Source: Palleronia marisminoris
GTDB taxonomy: Bacteria > Pseudomonadota > Alphaproteobacteria > Rhodobacterales > Rhodobacteraceae
Direction: 5' to 3'
DNA: 64,000 nucleotides
Assembly: GCF_900172315.1 (NCBI RefSeq)
Contig: NZ_FWFV01000007.1
Span: 124,001-188,000, forward strand
The notes below the pieces were generated by a model. That model ran no database searches, was not told the origin of the DNA, and saw only the letters and a program-made list of their open reading frames with translations. Made by a program: the position numbers and the translations under genes. This document shows positions 8,900 through 17,906 of the stretch, one piece after another. The stretch's first letter is position 1. The number at the start of each line of letters is the position of its first letter.

Positions 8900-9753
8900 T
8901 GGGCGACCGCCTGACCGATGGACAGCCGCGCCATGATCCGGTCGAGCACGACCTCGGACACGCGGGTGAGGATGAGGTAGAAGATCAGCAGCGCCAGGAA
9001 ATACCACATCCGCCAGTCTCCGTGCGGGTAGTCGGTGAAGTTCGGCGTCTTCGTGCCGCCAAGCTCGCGCGCCCAGTAGACGACGTCCTCGATCCCCAGC
9101 AGGAACAGCAGCGGCGTCGCCTTGATGAGCACCATCCACAGGTTCGACAGGCCGGGCAGGGCGTAGATCCACATCTGCGGAACGATGATGCGGCGGAAGG
9201 TCTGGGCGCGGCTCATGCCATAGGCGGCCGCCGTTTCCAGCTGGCCCTTGGGCACGGCCATCATCGCGCCGAAGAGGACGTTGGCCGCGAAGGCGCCGAA
9301 GACGATGGCGAAGGTGAAGACGGCGATGGCAAAGCCGTAGACCTCGTGCGCCCATTGCGGCGCGTTGTTCGACGGGGTCTTGGCGGCCGGGCAGACGAGG
9401 AACTCGCTTCCCTGGCGGATGGCCTGGGCCCAGTCGGGGCAGACGGCCTGGTGGCGCAGCCATTCGACCCCTTGGTCGAGCGCGATGACGAAGAACAGGA
9501 AGAAAGCGATGTCCGGCACGCCACGGACGATCGAGATATAGGTCCGGCCCAGCAGCTTGACCGGCCAGAACCGCGCCCGCGCCGCCATGGCGCCGCCAAA
9601 GCCGAACGCCAGCGCGACCGGCGCCGTGATCGCAAGCAGCAAGAGCACCGTCCCGAACGAGGCATAGAACGCAAGGTGCTTGCCCGTGGTCAGGTAGCAG
9701 GCAAGCCAGGCGAGGCCGTCGAGGCTAACAGGATCGGCGCAGTTCGGGAACAC
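8896..9753 (-). CDS. Polar amino acid ABC transporter permease (HisQ/OccQ type)
   Basis: A 285-residue permease with the EAA loop (GQLETAAAYGMSRAQTFRRIIVP). It is longer than typical HisQ (about 230) because of a polar segment with two cysteines at about residues 98-135, between the first membrane helices and the EAA half. It is the first of two overlapping permease genes. A strong hairpin lies between it and the binding-protein gene, so it is probably expressed less than the binding protein. Confidence 0.9.
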   Translation of the reverse strand: MFPNCADPVSLDGLAWLACYLTTGKHLAFYASFGTVLLLLAITAPVALAFGFGGAMAARARFWPVKLLGRTYISIVRGVPDIAFFLFFVIALDQGVEWLRHQAVCPDWAQAIRQGSEFLVCPAAKTPSNNAPQWAHEVYGFAIAVFTFAIVFGAFAANVLFGAMMAVPKGQLETAAAYGMSRAQTFRRIIVPQMWIYALPGLSNLWMVLIKATPLLFLLGIEDVVYWARELGGTKTPNFTDYPHGDWRMWYFLALLIFYLILTRVSEVVLDRIMARLSIGQAVAQ

Positions 9754-9811
9754 GGGAAGGGGGCCTGTCCAAGCCGGCGCGTGTTCGGCCGGCGTATCCG
9801 GGAAACGAAGT

Positions 9812-9839
9812 CGGGCGGGCGCGATCAGGCGCCCGCCCG
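9812..9839 (-). terminator. Attenuator-like hairpin between binding protein and permeases
   Basis: A perfect 11-bp GC-rich stem (9812-9822 with 9829-9839) and six-base loop, ten bases after the binding-protein stop on the minus strand. The following bases read ACTTCGTTTC, only a loose T tract. Such a hairpin typically stabilises the binding-protein transcript and reduces permease expression. Confidence 0.6.
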
Positions 9840-9848
9840 TGGATCAGA

Positions 9849-10568
9849 TCAGAACTCGGGCGTGTCGGGCAGCCATTTGGCGATCAGCTCGTTCAGCGAG
9901 CCGTCTTCCTTCATGCTCTGGATCGCGGCAGTGAAGGTCTCGCGCAGTTCGGCGTCGCTCTGGCGGAAGGCCATGCCGATGCCTTCGCCGAGCGCGACAT
10001 CCTCGCCGACGAACACGAGGTCGTCGTTGTTCTCGACATAGGAGGTCAGGAAGTCCTTGTCGGCCATGACCGCATCGGCCTCGCCGTTACGGACGGCGGC
10101 GACGGTGTCTTCGGGGTTCGGGAACTCCAGCAGCGTGGCGCCGGTGCTGGTGACGTGATCGGCCTGGATCGTGCCGGTCTGCGCCGCGACCACGCCGCCT
10201 TCGACATCGACATCCTCGGACAGGGCCGCGTAGGCCGACGGCAGCGGCGGGGTGTAGTTCTCGGAGAAATCGACGACTTCCCGACGCGCCTCGGTGATCG
10301 ACATGCCCGCGATGATCGCGTCGTAGTTGCCCGACTGCAGGTTCGGGATGATCGAGTCCCAGTCGTTCGTCACCCATTCGCAGGTCAGTTCGGCACGCGT
10401 GCAGAGCTCGTCGCCCAGCTCACGCTCGAAACCGGCGACTTCGCCGTCGTCATTCAGGAAGTTGTACGGAGGGTAGGCGCCTTCGGTGCCGAGGCGCACG
10501 GTGTCCTGCGCGAGGGCGGCGCCGGCCGTGAGGGCCAGGAACGCGGTGCCGAGGATCAGTCGGTTCAT
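9849..10568 (-). CDS. Periplasmic amino acid-binding protein of the ABC importer
   Basis: A 239-residue SBP family 3 protein. Residues 1-20 are a signal peptide ending ALA before QDTV. The mature part has the family opening (RLGTEGAYPPYNFLNDDGEVAGFERE) and the SITEARREVVDFSENY ligand region. The start at 10568 has a GGGAG ribosome-binding site; an upstream in-frame start would not give a clean signal peptide. It likely binds a basic or polar amino acid. Its gene lies between the ATPase and permease genes. Confidence 0.92.
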   Translation of the reverse strand: MNRLILGTAFLALTAGAALAQDTVRLGTEGAYPPYNFLNDDGEVAGFERELGDELCTRAELTCEWVTNDWDSIIPNLQSGNYDAIIAGMSITEARREVVDFSENYTPPLPSAYAALSEDVDVEGGVVAAQTGTIQADHVTSTGATLLEFPNPEDTVAAVRNGEADAVMADKDFLTSYVENNDDLVFVGEDVALGEGIGMAFRQSDAELRETFTAAIQSMKEDGSLNELIAKWLPDTPEF

Positions 10569-10725
10569 GCGGTAGTCTCCCGTTGGTTCTTTGTTTGTGG
10601 GGGAACAGTGCCCCGAAGTCGGGGGGAAAGACAAGAATGCCGGGGCGGTCAAGGCGTTGCGCGGGTGGGGGCGAGGAACATGAGGGCGGTCCGGCCACGG
10701 ATGGGCAGTTTCCGGGCCCTTTGAC

Positions 10726-11496
10726 TCAGCCCGGGGTCGTCGAACTGAGGAACCCGCGCAGGCGGTCGCTTTCGGGGTTGCCGAACAGGCGGTCGGGCGC
10801 GCCTTCTTCCTCGATCCGCCCCTGGTGGAGGAAGATCACGTGGTCCGAGCAATCCCGCGCCATGTTCATGTCGTGGGTCACCAGGATCATCGTCCGGCCC
10901 TCTTCGGCCAGCGCCTTGATGACGCGCACGACCTCCTGTTCCAGCTCGGGATCGAGCGCCGAGGTCGGCTCGTCGAACAGCAGGGCGCGGGGTTCCATGC
11001 ACAGGGCGCGCGCGATCGCGGCGCGCTGCTGCTGGCCGCCGGACAGCTCGGCCGGGTAGCGGTCGGCCTTGTCGCCGATGCCGACCTTGTCGAGGTAGCC
11101 GCGCGCGGCCGCTTCGACCTCGGCGCGGTCGCGCTTGAGGACGTGGACCGGGGCCTCCATGACGTTCTGCAGCACGGTCATGTGCGCCCACAAGTTGAAC
11201 GACTGGAACACCATGGACAGGTTCGTGCGGATGCGCGTGACCTGTTTGGGGTCTGCCGGGCGGCGATCGGCACCGTGGCCCTTCCAGCGCACCGGCTCGC
11301 CCTCGAACGCGATCTCGCCCTGCTGGCTGTCCTCGAGCAGGTTGCAGCAGCGCAGAAGGGTCGACTTGCCGGAGCCGGACGAACCGATCAGCGACACGAC
11401 ATGCCCGCGCGGGGCGGCCAGATCGACACCGCGCAGGACCTCGAGGTCGCCGAAGCTCTTGTGCAGGTCTTTGATATTCAGAACGGGCGCGGTCAC
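10726..11496 (-). CDS. Amino acid ABC transporter ATPase (HisP/OccP type)
   Basis: A 256-residue ATPase with Walker A GSSGSGKST (residues 38-46), signature LSGGQQQR, Walker [12 protein letters not shown] and switch histidine in VTHDMN. I take the GTG at 11496, which has GGAGA just upstream and gives the usual N-terminus; an ATG 36 bases further upstream is possible. It is the first gene of the ATPase-SBP-permease-permease operon, and the gap to the binding-protein gene is 157 bases. Confidence 0.93.
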   Translation of the reverse strand: MTAPVLNIKDLHKSFGDLEVLRGVDLAAPRGHVVSLIGSSGSGKSTLLRCCNLLEDSQQGEIAFEGEPVRWKGHGADRRPADPKQVTRIRTNLSMVFQSFNLWAHMTVLQNVMEAPVHVLKRDRAEVEAAARGYLDKVGIGDKADRYPAELSGGQQQRAAIARALCMEPRALLFDEPTSALDPELEQEVVRVIKALAEEGRTMILVTHDMNMARDCSDHVIFLHQGRIEEEGAPDRLFGNPESDRLRGFLSSTTPG

Positions 11497-11551
11497 GGGG
11501 TCTCCGACATGGTTCGGCGGACTAGGACGCATCGGAGCGCAAAATGCAATG

Positions 11552-11995
11552 TCAGGCGCGGCGATCCTCGACGCGACGCCGCGCCATGTTCGAATCCCGG
11601 TCGTTCACGCCCAGAAGCGGCGCGATTTGCCGCATCAGCGCGTTCTCGTCCTCGTCCCGGTGCCCGTCAGCCAGCACGACGTCCCACAGCGCCTCAATCA
11701 CGCCGATCCGGTCATCGTAGGCCACGCCGTCCTTGATCGCGCGGGTGAAGCGCACCGTGTCGGGGGCCTCGGCCTCGATCGCTTCGGCCTCCTGGCGCAG
11801 CTGCCGCGCGGCGTCCGGGGCAAGGCCGTAGCGGCTGGCCACGGTGCGGTCGATGCGCTCGCGTTCGGCCGCGTCATAGGTGTCGTCGGCCTTTGCCAGG
11901 CGGACCAGTAGCGCCGTCAGCGCGAGGCGCGCATCGCCATCGGGCATCTGTTCGGGTTCGGGCGCCGTGAGACGGCGAAGGAGATCGGACAACAT
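11552..11995 (-). CDS. TerB-like (TerB/DjlA N-domain) protein
   Basis: A 147-residue, mostly helical protein with the TerB pattern: an early LTALLVRLAKADDTYDAAERE stretch and a later LWDVVLADGHRDEDENALMRQIAPLLG stretch, each with acidic residues that could bind metal. TerB domains occur in tellurite-resistance and membrane stress systems; the function of this stand-alone form is unknown. A promoter-like sequence lies so close to the ATG that the message may be leaderless. Confidence 0.8.
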   Translation of the reverse strand: MLSDLLRRLTAPEPEQMPDGDARLALTALLVRLAKADDTYDAAERERIDRTVASRYGLAPDAARQLRQEAEAIEAEAPDTVRFTRAIKDGVAYDDRIGVIEALWDVVLADGHRDEDENALMRQIAPLLGVNDRDSNMARRRVEDRRA

Positions 11996-12002
11996 GGACC
12001 GC

Positions 12003-12030
12003 CATATACGTCGGTGTTGCATAATCGCAA
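12003..12030 (-). promoter_or_regulatory. Candidate promoter of the TerB-like gene
   Basis: Reading on the minus strand: TTGCGA (12030-12025), 16-base spacer, TATATG (12008-12003). Transcription would begin near 11996, directly at the ATG at 11995, and no ribosome-binding site is visible there. Confidence 0.5.
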
Positions 12031-12077
12031 AGGCTGCCAGCAATTTTCACGTAAAAGAGAACCTTCGCCCCCCAGCC

Positions 12078-12107
12078 TTGTTGAAGACGCAATCGCCGGA
12101 CTATTGT
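12078..12107 (+). promoter_or_regulatory. Weak candidate promoter of the MipA-like gene
   Basis: TTGTTG (12078-12083), 18-base spacer, TATTGT (12102-12107), followed by a leader of about 23 bases to the TTG start at 12137. The match to consensus is modest. Confidence 0.3.
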
Positions 12108-12136
12108 CGGGGCGAACCGCCAGCAGGGACTTTGCC

Positions 12137-12952
12137 TTGACCGTCACTCGCGCCATCTCCGCCATCGCGCTGATCGTTGCCGCCCCGGCCGCGTTTGCCG
12201 GCAATCTGACGATGCCTGCGTCCGAGCCGGCGCCGGTCTACGCGGCGCCCGTGGCCGAGCCTGCGCCCAACCTCGTCTTCACGCTGCGCGGCGGCGTGGC
12301 GACGGCGCCTGAGTATTTCGGCTCGGACGATTACGAGTTCGGCCCCGATTTCGGCTTCTCGCTGAATTCCCTCAACGTCGGTCCGCTGAACTTCGGTTCG
12401 GCCGATCCCTATTACCAGCCCGAGGGCGTCGGCCTGCGCGGCTCGTTCCGCTACATCGACGAGCGCACTGCCGAGGACAGCCCCGAGCTTGACGGGTTGT
12501 CCGACGTGGACGCTACCTACGAGGTCGGGCTTGGCATCGGCTACAGCTCACAGCGCTTCGACGCCTTCGCGGACGTACGCTACGGCTTCAACGGCCACGA
12601 GAGCTTCGTGGGTGAGCTTGGCGCTGACCTGAAGGCACAACCCTCCGAGCGTCTGACCCTGTCGGCCGGCCCGCGCGTCCTGCTGGGCTCGGACGACTAT
12701 GCCTCGACCTATTTCGACGTGCCCACGGCGACCCCGAATTTCGGTGCCTACGATGCGGATGGCGGCGTGATCAGCGCCGGCGTCGAGGTCGGCGCCGAGT
12801 ATCGTTTCACCGAGAACTGGGGCGTCGAAGGTGCCGTGACCTACGACCGCTTCGTGGGTGACGCCGCCGAAAGCCCGATCGTCGAGAACGGCGACCGGGA
12901 CCAGTACGGCATGCGTGTCGGGCTGACCCGGCGGATCACCCTGGATTTCTAG
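12137..12952 (+). CDS. MipA/OmpV-family outer membrane protein
   Basis: A 271-residue protein with a signal peptide (about residues 1-21, ending AFA), then a barrel-like domain of alternating strands with the MipA opening (FTLRGGVATAPEYFGSDDYEFGPDFGF) and a C-terminal strand ending in Phe (LTRRITLDF). I use the TTG at 12137, which has an AGGGA site and gives the signal peptide directly. OmpV/MipA proteins are outer-membrane barrels, in E. coli linked to a murein synthesis scaffold. The function here is unknown. Confidence 0.82.
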   Translation: MTVTRAISAIALIVAAPAAFAGNLTMPASEPAPVYAAPVAEPAPNLVFTLRGGVATAPEYFGSDDYEFGPDFGFSLNSLNVGPLNFGSADPYYQPEGVGLRGSFRYIDERTAEDSPELDGLSDVDATYEVGLGIGYSSQRFDAFADVRYGFNGHESFVGELGADLKAQPSERLTLSAGPRVLLGSDDYASTYFDVPTATPNFGAYDADGGVISAGVEVGAEYRFTENWGVEGAVTYDRFVGDAAESPIVENGDRDQYGMRVGLTRRITLDF

Positions 12953-12989
12953 GGTCGCCCGACCGACCGCCGGCAACTGCGAACCGACC

Positions 12990-13772
12990 TCAGTCCAGAT
13001 CGGCGAAGATGTTCTCGTCCTCGTCGAACTCGATTACGTCTTCCTGGGTGGTGCCCACGTTGATGTCCTTGACCTGCACGCGGCCGTCGCCGTTGCCTGT
13101 CACCACGATGTCGCAGATGTCGATGAAGAGCCCGTTTTCGACCACGCCGGGAATCTGGTTCAGCACCAGCGCCGTCTGCCGCGGGTTGCCGATCCGGCCG
13201 AGGTGCAGGTCGAGGATGTGGTTGCCCTCGTCCGTGATGTAGGGGGCGTCGCCGTTCATCCGCAGCTCTATCCGGTCGCCCATCACGTCGAGCGCGGCGA
13301 TGGTCTCTTCCAGCAGCGCCTTCGTGGTCTGCCAGCCGAAGGGGATCACCTCGACCGGCAGGGGGAAGGCGCCCAGCATGTCCACCTGCTTGGTGCGGTC
13401 GGCGATCACGATCATCCGGTCCGAGGCTGTCGCAACGATCTTTTCCTGCAGATGGGCGCCGCCGCCGCCCTTGATGAGGTTGAGGTCGGGGTCGTACTCG
13501 TCCGCGCCGTCGATGGTGAGGTCGAGCCACTTCACCTCGTCCAGCGTGCTGATCGGGATGCCCAGCTGTCGCGCGAGCTTCGCGGTGCGCGTCGATGTCG
13601 GCACGCCGGTGATCTTCAGCCCGTCCTCGACCAGCTCGCCCAGGCACCGCACCAGCCACTCGGCCGTCGAGCCTGTTCCGAGACCGACCCGCATCCCGTC
13701 CTCGATGAAATCGCAGGCCCGCTTGGCGGCCACGAACTTGGCGGTGTCGATGGCAGAGAGCTTCGCGGACAT
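12990..13772 (-). CDS. rpiA: Ribose-5-phosphate isomerase A
   Basis: A 260-residue enzyme interconverting ribose 5-phosphate and ribulose 5-phosphate. The family motifs are present: GLGTGSTAEW phosphate loop, DGADEYD with the catalytic Asp, and KGGGGAHLQEK with the catalytic Glu. The ATG at 13772 is preceded by GGAAAGG. The C-terminal tail is acidic (EFDEDENIFADLD). It is divergent from sdaA with a 160-bp intergenic region. Confidence 0.96.
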   Translation of the reverse strand: MSAKLSAIDTAKFVAAKRACDFIEDGMRVGLGTGSTAEWLVRCLGELVEDGLKITGVPTSTRTAKLARQLGIPISTLDEVKWLDLTIDGADEYDPDLNLIKGGGGAHLQEKIVATASDRMIVIADRTKQVDMLGAFPLPVEVIPFGWQTTKALLEETIAALDVMGDRIELRMNGDAPYITDEGNHILDLHLGRIGNPRQTALVLNQIPGVVENGLFIDICDIVVTGNGDGRVQVKDINVGTTQEDVIEFDEDENIFADLD

Positions 13773-13804
13773 GGGGCAGTCGCCTTTCCTGCTGCGTTTT
13801 GCGA

Positions 13805-13834
13805 CGTATAGGCGGATTGCGGCGTTACGGCCAA
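13805..13834 (-). promoter_or_regulatory. Candidate rpiA promoter
   Basis: On the minus strand: TTGGCC (13834-13829), 18-base spacer, TATACG (13810-13805). The leader to the rpiA ATG would be about 25 bases. Confidence 0.4.
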
Positions 13835-13932
13835 GGGGAAAGGCCTTCGTGGCGCAGATGCGCGGCGCGATGTCGTTTCCCGCGAGCGGCCGGCCACCCC
13901 GGCGTGAAAGGCTGACGCCGAAAGGAGACGCG

Positions 13933-15306
13933 ATGTTCATATCCGTGCTCGACATGTTCAAGCCGGGGCTCGGTCCGTCCTCGTCCCATACGATGGGGCC
14001 GATGGTGGCGGCTGCCCGCTTCCTTGGCCTGCTGCGCGGATCGGCATTCAAGCCGGCCGGCGTCGCGGTGAGCCTGCACGGCTCGCTGGCCTTCACCGGC
14101 AAGGGCCACGCGACGGATCGCGCAGTCATCCTCGGCCTCGCTGGCGTCACCCTCGCGGATTACGAAGCCGACCCGGCCGAGGCGTTGCTGACCCGGATCG
14201 ACGAGACGCGGCAGGTCACGCCCGAGGGCCTGCCGCCACTTGCCTTCGATCCCGAACGCGACGTGATCTTCGACTATGATCGGCCGCTGGACGGCCATGC
14301 CAACGCGCTGGAGTTCTACGCCCGCGACGCCGAGGGCGACGTCGTGCTGCGCCAGGTCTACTACTCCATCGGCGGCGGCTTCGTCCTCAGCGCCGAAGAG
14401 CTTGCGGCCGGCGAAGACAGTGACCCCGGCCAGCCGGTGCCATATCCGTTCAAGTCCGCCGCCGAAATGTTGACGATGTGCGCGCGCGAGGGCCGGTCCA
14501 TCGCCCAGCTGAAGCGGGCGAACGAGGTGTCGCGCATTGGCGGCCAAACCCTGCACGACGGGCTGGAGCGGATCTGGCGCGAGATGTCCGAGTGCATCGA
14601 CCGCGGTCTCTCTGCCGACGGCGTGCTTCCGGGGGGGCTGGGCGTCCGGCGGCGTGCGGCCGCCCTTGCGCGCGGGCTCAACGACGAGCGGGGGCGCAAC
14701 CAGCCGCATCCGCACCTCGCCATGGATTGGCTGGCCGCCTACGCGATGGCGGTGAACGAGGAAAACGCTGCCGGCGGGCGTGTAGTGACTGCGCCGACGA
14801 ACGGGGCCGCCGGGGTGGTGCCCGCCGTCATCCGTTACTGGCTGGACCACGTGCCGGGCGCCAGCACCGCCCGCGTCGGAGAGTTTCTTCTGACCGCTGC
14901 GGCCGTGGGCGGGCTCGTGAAGCACAACGCCTCGATCTCGGGGGCGGAGTGCGGCTGCCAGGCCGAGGTCGGCAGCGCCGCCGCCATGGCCGCCGCAGGG
15001 CTCTGCGCCGTTCTGGACGGCACGCCCGAGCAGGTCGAGAACGCCGCCGAGATCGCGCTCGAGCACCATCTGGGCATGACCTGCGATCCTGTCCGGGGCC
15101 TCGTCCAGGTGCCCTGCATCGAACGGAACGGGCTTGGTGCGATGAAGGCGGTGGGCGCGGCCTCACTGGCGCTTCGGGGCGACGGCAGCCATTTCGTGCC
15201 CCTCGACGCCGCGATCGAGACCATGCGCCAGACCGGCCGCGACATGAGCGAAAAGTACAAGGAAACGTCGCTCGGCGGCTTGGCGGTCAACGTCCCGAAC
15301 TGCTGA
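13933..15306 (+). CDS. sdaA: L-serine ammonia-lyase, single-chain iron-sulfur type
   Basis: A 457-residue enzyme that deaminates L-serine to pyruvate. It contains both domains in one chain: the N-terminal beta domain ([22 protein letters not shown]) and the catalytic alpha domain with [14 protein letters not shown]. The cysteines in [15 protein letters not shown] and VPCIERN are placed to bind the 4Fe-4S cluster. An AAAGGAG site precedes the ATG at 13933; the open frame extending upstream runs over rpiA and is not coding. Convergent with the thiN-type gene. Confidence 0.96.
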   Translation: MFISVLDMFKPGLGPSSSHTMGPMVAAARFLGLLRGSAFKPAGVAVSLHGSLAFTGKGHATDRAVILGLAGVTLADYEADPAEALLTRIDETRQVTPEGLPPLAFDPERDVIFDYDRPLDGHANALEFYARDAEGDVVLRQVYYSIGGGFVLSAEELAAGEDSDPGQPVPYPFKSAAEMLTMCAREGRSIAQLKRANEVSRIGGQTLHDGLERIWREMSECIDRGLSADGVLPGGLGVRRRAAALARGLNDERGRNQPHPHLAMDWLAAYAMAVNEENAAGGRVVTAPTNGAAGVVPAVIRYWLDHVPGASTARVGEFLLTAAAVGGLVKHNASISGAECGCQAEVGSAAAMAAAGLCAVLDGTPEQVENAAEIALEHHLGMTCDPVRGLVQVPCIERNGLGAMKAVGAASLALRGDGSHFVPLDAAIETMRQTGRDMSEKYKETSLGGLAVNVPNC

Positions 15307-15310
15307 GCGT

Positions 15311-15979
15311 CTAGCCCGTCCCGAATGCGTCCACTGCCACGTCGCGCTCGGACGGGGGCAGAAGGACGATCACGCCCTCCGCTTCAAGGTGAACTGGCCC
15401 GGTCGCTTCGTTCGAGGTGCCGATCCGTCCGCCCGGGTCGAACCGCATGCCATCGATCGGCCAACGCAGCCCCTGTGAGCGTCCCGCGACCGGTCCCATC
15501 GGGAACAAGGACACGCGAGTGCCGGGCGCGACATCGAGCCGCAGCAGCGCCGGCGCCGCGAAAACGACATCCGACGAGCCGAGCAGAATGCACCGCCTCC
15601 GGTCGCGCGCGAGCGTGGACAGGGCCGCCATCGTGTGGTCGAGGCGTCCGCCAAGAAACCCCAGCCCGATGATGAGCGGTGTGGTGATCCGGGACAGGCA
15701 TTTCTCGAAATCCGTGCTGTCCTGGTCATCGACGTAGTGAACGATCTCCTTCGGCAGCTTGGCCAGTGCCGCCTCCGAAAGCGAATCCATGTCGCCGATC
15801 ACCGCCTCTGGCACGTATCCCGCGGCGACCAGGGTTTCCGCGCCTCCATCCGCGGCGGCGATGCACGGCGCGCGTGAGATCGACCAGGCAAGGTCCTCGG
15901 CCAGCACCGGCCCGCCGCCCACAAGCGTGACGGGGCGCGTCGTTCTCAGGATCGTGTTCACGTCTTCCTGCGCGGTCAC
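15311..15979 (-). CDS. Thiamine pyrophosphokinase
   Basis: A 222-residue protein matching thiamine pyrophosphokinase: AADGGAETLVAAGYVPEAVIGDMDSLSE, then DQDSTDFEKCL and GFLGGRLDHTMAAL, which form the catalytic domain, and a C-terminal beta domain (GLRWPIDGMRF, GTSNEATG). It makes thiamine diphosphate from thiamine and ATP. The start is GTG at 15979; a second GTG a few codons in (VNTIL) is possible. No TPP riboswitch was seen upstream. Confidence 0.9.
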   Translation of the reverse strand: MTAQEDVNTILRTTRPVTLVGGGPVLAEDLAWSISRAPCIAAADGGAETLVAAGYVPEAVIGDMDSLSEAALAKLPKEIVHYVDDQDSTDFEKCLSRITTPLIIGLGFLGGRLDHTMAALSTLARDRRRCILLGSSDVVFAAPALLRLDVAPGTRVSLFPMGPVAGRSQGLRWPIDGMRFDPGGRIGTSNEATGPVHLEAEGVIVLLPPSERDVAVDAFGTG

Positions 15980-16086
15980 ATTTCAGCCCCGAATTCATGC
16001 ATCATTCTTCCCAGTTCCGTACGTTTTGGTAAGCACTTGCATGTTACGTGGCACCAGCTCGACGCAGCGGGAAGGCAAACGATCGA

Positions 16087-17664
16087 ATGGCGCAATCGAA
16101 CAAGATCCTGACCGTGTCCTATGGAACGTTCTCGTGCACGCTCGAGGGTTTCGACAACCCCTTTGCCGCAATGCAGTCGATTGCCGAGTATTTCCGCGAT
16201 CTCGCCGCGGACGACCGATATTTCGGAGCGGAACCCCCGCAGCCCGATGCCCAGATGCTCCATCAGATCGCCGAGCGCGAGGTGCGGCACCGCGTCGACG
16301 CACGAATGGCCGATGGCGGCCTCGTCCTGCGCCAGGTGGCCGAACCGGACGAGACAGGGGCAGGTCCCGTGCCTGAGGCCACGGCCCCGACGACCAGCCA
16401 ACCCTCCGTCGAGAACGCCGAAGCGGCCGACCTGACCACAAGCCATGCGAATCGCGCGGACCTCGAGCCGCCGCTAGCCGAGGCAGACCCGGCCACACCT
16501 ACTCACCGCGAACCGGAGGCCGGGCAACCCGCTGCAAAAGCGCCTTCCGATGTGCCCGACACCTCTGGGGAACCGGCGGGTATTGGTCACGTCGAACTGG
16601 CAAATCTGAGACCGACCATCGCTCCGGCGGAGAAGATCTCCGACGGGCAAGCCGCAGCCTCCCATGAGGATGATCCGGACGACGAGGGGAAATCTACGGC
16701 CGAGGAACCGGAGGATTGGGTGGAACTGGATGTGGAGGGCGATGACGGGGTTCCGCGAGTCGTCGGGATGAGTCGCGCCCAATTTCAGACAGCCCTCGCC
16801 AACGGGGACCTTGTAGAAGTCGAGGACGACGAGGCCGAGACATCGGAAATGGCTTCGGAGGACACTATTCACCGGATTCTGGCCGAGACGAGCCTGAACG
16901 ACGCGGATGCCGCGGCCCTCGCGGCCGATCTTGCGGCCGTCGGACTGGAAACCGGGAAAGTGGACGTCGACGCCGCCGAGGACGGCTCTGCGCAAACCGG
17001 AGAGAGTGGTGACCGGACCGTCTCGCGGTTGCTGGACGAGACGGACGCTCAGATGGGCGATACCGAAGGGCACCGCCGGCGCGCCGCGATCCAGCATCTC
17101 CGCGCTGCCGTCGCTGCGACGAAGGCGGACGGCGGATTGCGGGATCGAACGCCGGGTCAGGACGTCTCCATTCAGAAGTTCCGGGACGACCTGCAAAAGG
17201 CCGTCCAACCCAGCGCCACCGCAACGGGCGACGGGGCGGAAAACCCCTTGGGTCCGCTTGTCCTGGTGTCGTCGCAGCGCGTCGACCGTCGCCTCGAGCC
17301 CGTGCGACCGTCTCGCCCCCTACATGACGATCCCGCGCCCGACTCGCCGAAGGAAGCGAGCGATCCACAGGATCAAGCGACATTTGCCGATTTCGCGGCG
17401 AAGCTTGGTGCACGTGAACTGCCCGACCTGCTCGAGGCCGCGGCGGCTTACTCGAAGATCATCGAAGGACAAGAGGGCGCGCCACGGCCCGTGCTCATCC
17501 AGCGCGCGACCGCGATTGCTCCGGCCGGGACGACAACTCGCGAAGATGGATTGAAGAGCTTCGGTCAGCTTTTGCGCGCGGGCCGCCTTCGCAAGATCGA
17601 CTCAGGCCGCTTCGCCCTCGCCGATGACGCAGAGATGGCAGAGAAGGCTCGCGCCGCCCAGTAG
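16087..17664 (+). CDS. Conserved long acidic protein of unknown function
   Basis: A 525-residue protein I cannot assign to a characterised family. Three parts can be seen. The N-terminal domain (about residues 1-80) has SNKILTVSYGTFSCTLEGF then PFAAMQSIAEYFRDLAADDRYFG. The middle (about 90-330) is Pro/Glu/Asp/Ala-rich and probably disordered, with two related motifs (IHRILAETS and VSRLLDETD) before HRRRAAIQHLRAAVAATKADGG. The C-terminal domain (about 430-520) ends in a winged-helix-like stretch, FGQLLRAGRLRKIDSGRFALADD. I start at 16087; an in-frame ATG at 16048 is possible. Confidence 0.7.
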   Translation: MAQSNKILTVSYGTFSCTLEGFDNPFAAMQSIAEYFRDLAADDRYFGAEPPQPDAQMLHQIAEREVRHRVDARMADGGLVLRQVAEPDETGAGPVPEATAPTTSQPSVENAEAADLTTSHANRADLEPPLAEADPATPTHREPEAGQPAAKAPSDVPDTSGEPAGIGHVELANLRPTIAPAEKISDGQAAASHEDDPDDEGKSTAEEPEDWVELDVEGDDGVPRVVGMSRAQFQTALANGDLVEVEDDEAETSEMASEDTIHRILAETSLNDADAAALAADLAAVGLETGKVDVDAAEDGSAQTGESGDRTVSRLLDETDAQMGDTEGHRRRAAIQHLRAAVAATKADGGLRDRTPGQDVSIQKFRDDLQKAVQPSATATGDGAENPLGPLVLVSSQRVDRRLEPVRPSRPLHDDPAPDSPKEASDPQDQATFADFAAKLGARELPDLLEAAAAYSKIIEGQEGAPRPVLIQRATAIAPAGTTTREDGLKSFGQLLRAGRLRKIDSGRFALADDAEMAEKARAAQ

Positions 17665-17673
17665 GCGGCGCGA
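17649..17673. terminator. Bidirectional hairpin between convergent genes
   Basis: A perfect 10-bp stem (17649-17658 with 17664-17673) and five-base loop that includes the stop codon of the acidic protein gene. It separates that gene from the leftward DUF2842-purA pair. No long T run on either side. Confidence 0.5.
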
Positions 17674-17678
17674 GATCC

Positions 17679-17903
17679 TCAATCGTCGCGCCCATCGGGG
17701 TCCGGCTGACCGACACCGCGGAACACGTTGCGGAACGGCAGCGCCCAGATGACCCCGAGCGCCATGTAAACCGACAACTCCAGCAGGATAGGCGGACGGC
17801 CGAACGCGGTCATCACGGTCGACGCGAGGACGATCCAGATCGGCAGCCCGACCAGCAGGATCACCAGCGACCAGCGGCGCTTGGCCTTGTGGGACAGGGC
17901 CAC
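17679..17903 (-). CDS. DUF2842 two-helix membrane protein
   Basis: A 74-residue protein with a basic N-terminus (MALSHKAKRR), two hydrophobic helices (about residues 12-33 and 42-60) and an acidic tail. It matches the small DUF2842 family found in alphaproteobacteria, function unknown. It starts three bases after the purA stop and is surely cotranscribed with it. Confidence 0.85.
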   Translation of the reverse strand: MALSHKAKRRWSLVILLVGLPIWIVLASTVMTAFGRPPILLELSVYMALGVIWALPFRNVFRGVGQPDPDGRDD

Positions 17904-17906
17904 GGC

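Noticed and set aside
10647-10652. TTGACC (minus strand) upstream of the binding-protein gene as an internal promoter
   Set aside because: At the proper spacing the -10 reads TTTCCC, too far from consensus. The gene may simply be read from upstream of the ATPase gene.
11587-11597. GTTCGAATCCC, resembling a tRNA T-arm
   Set aside because: It lies within the TerB-like coding sequence and no acceptor, D or anticodon arms can be formed around it.
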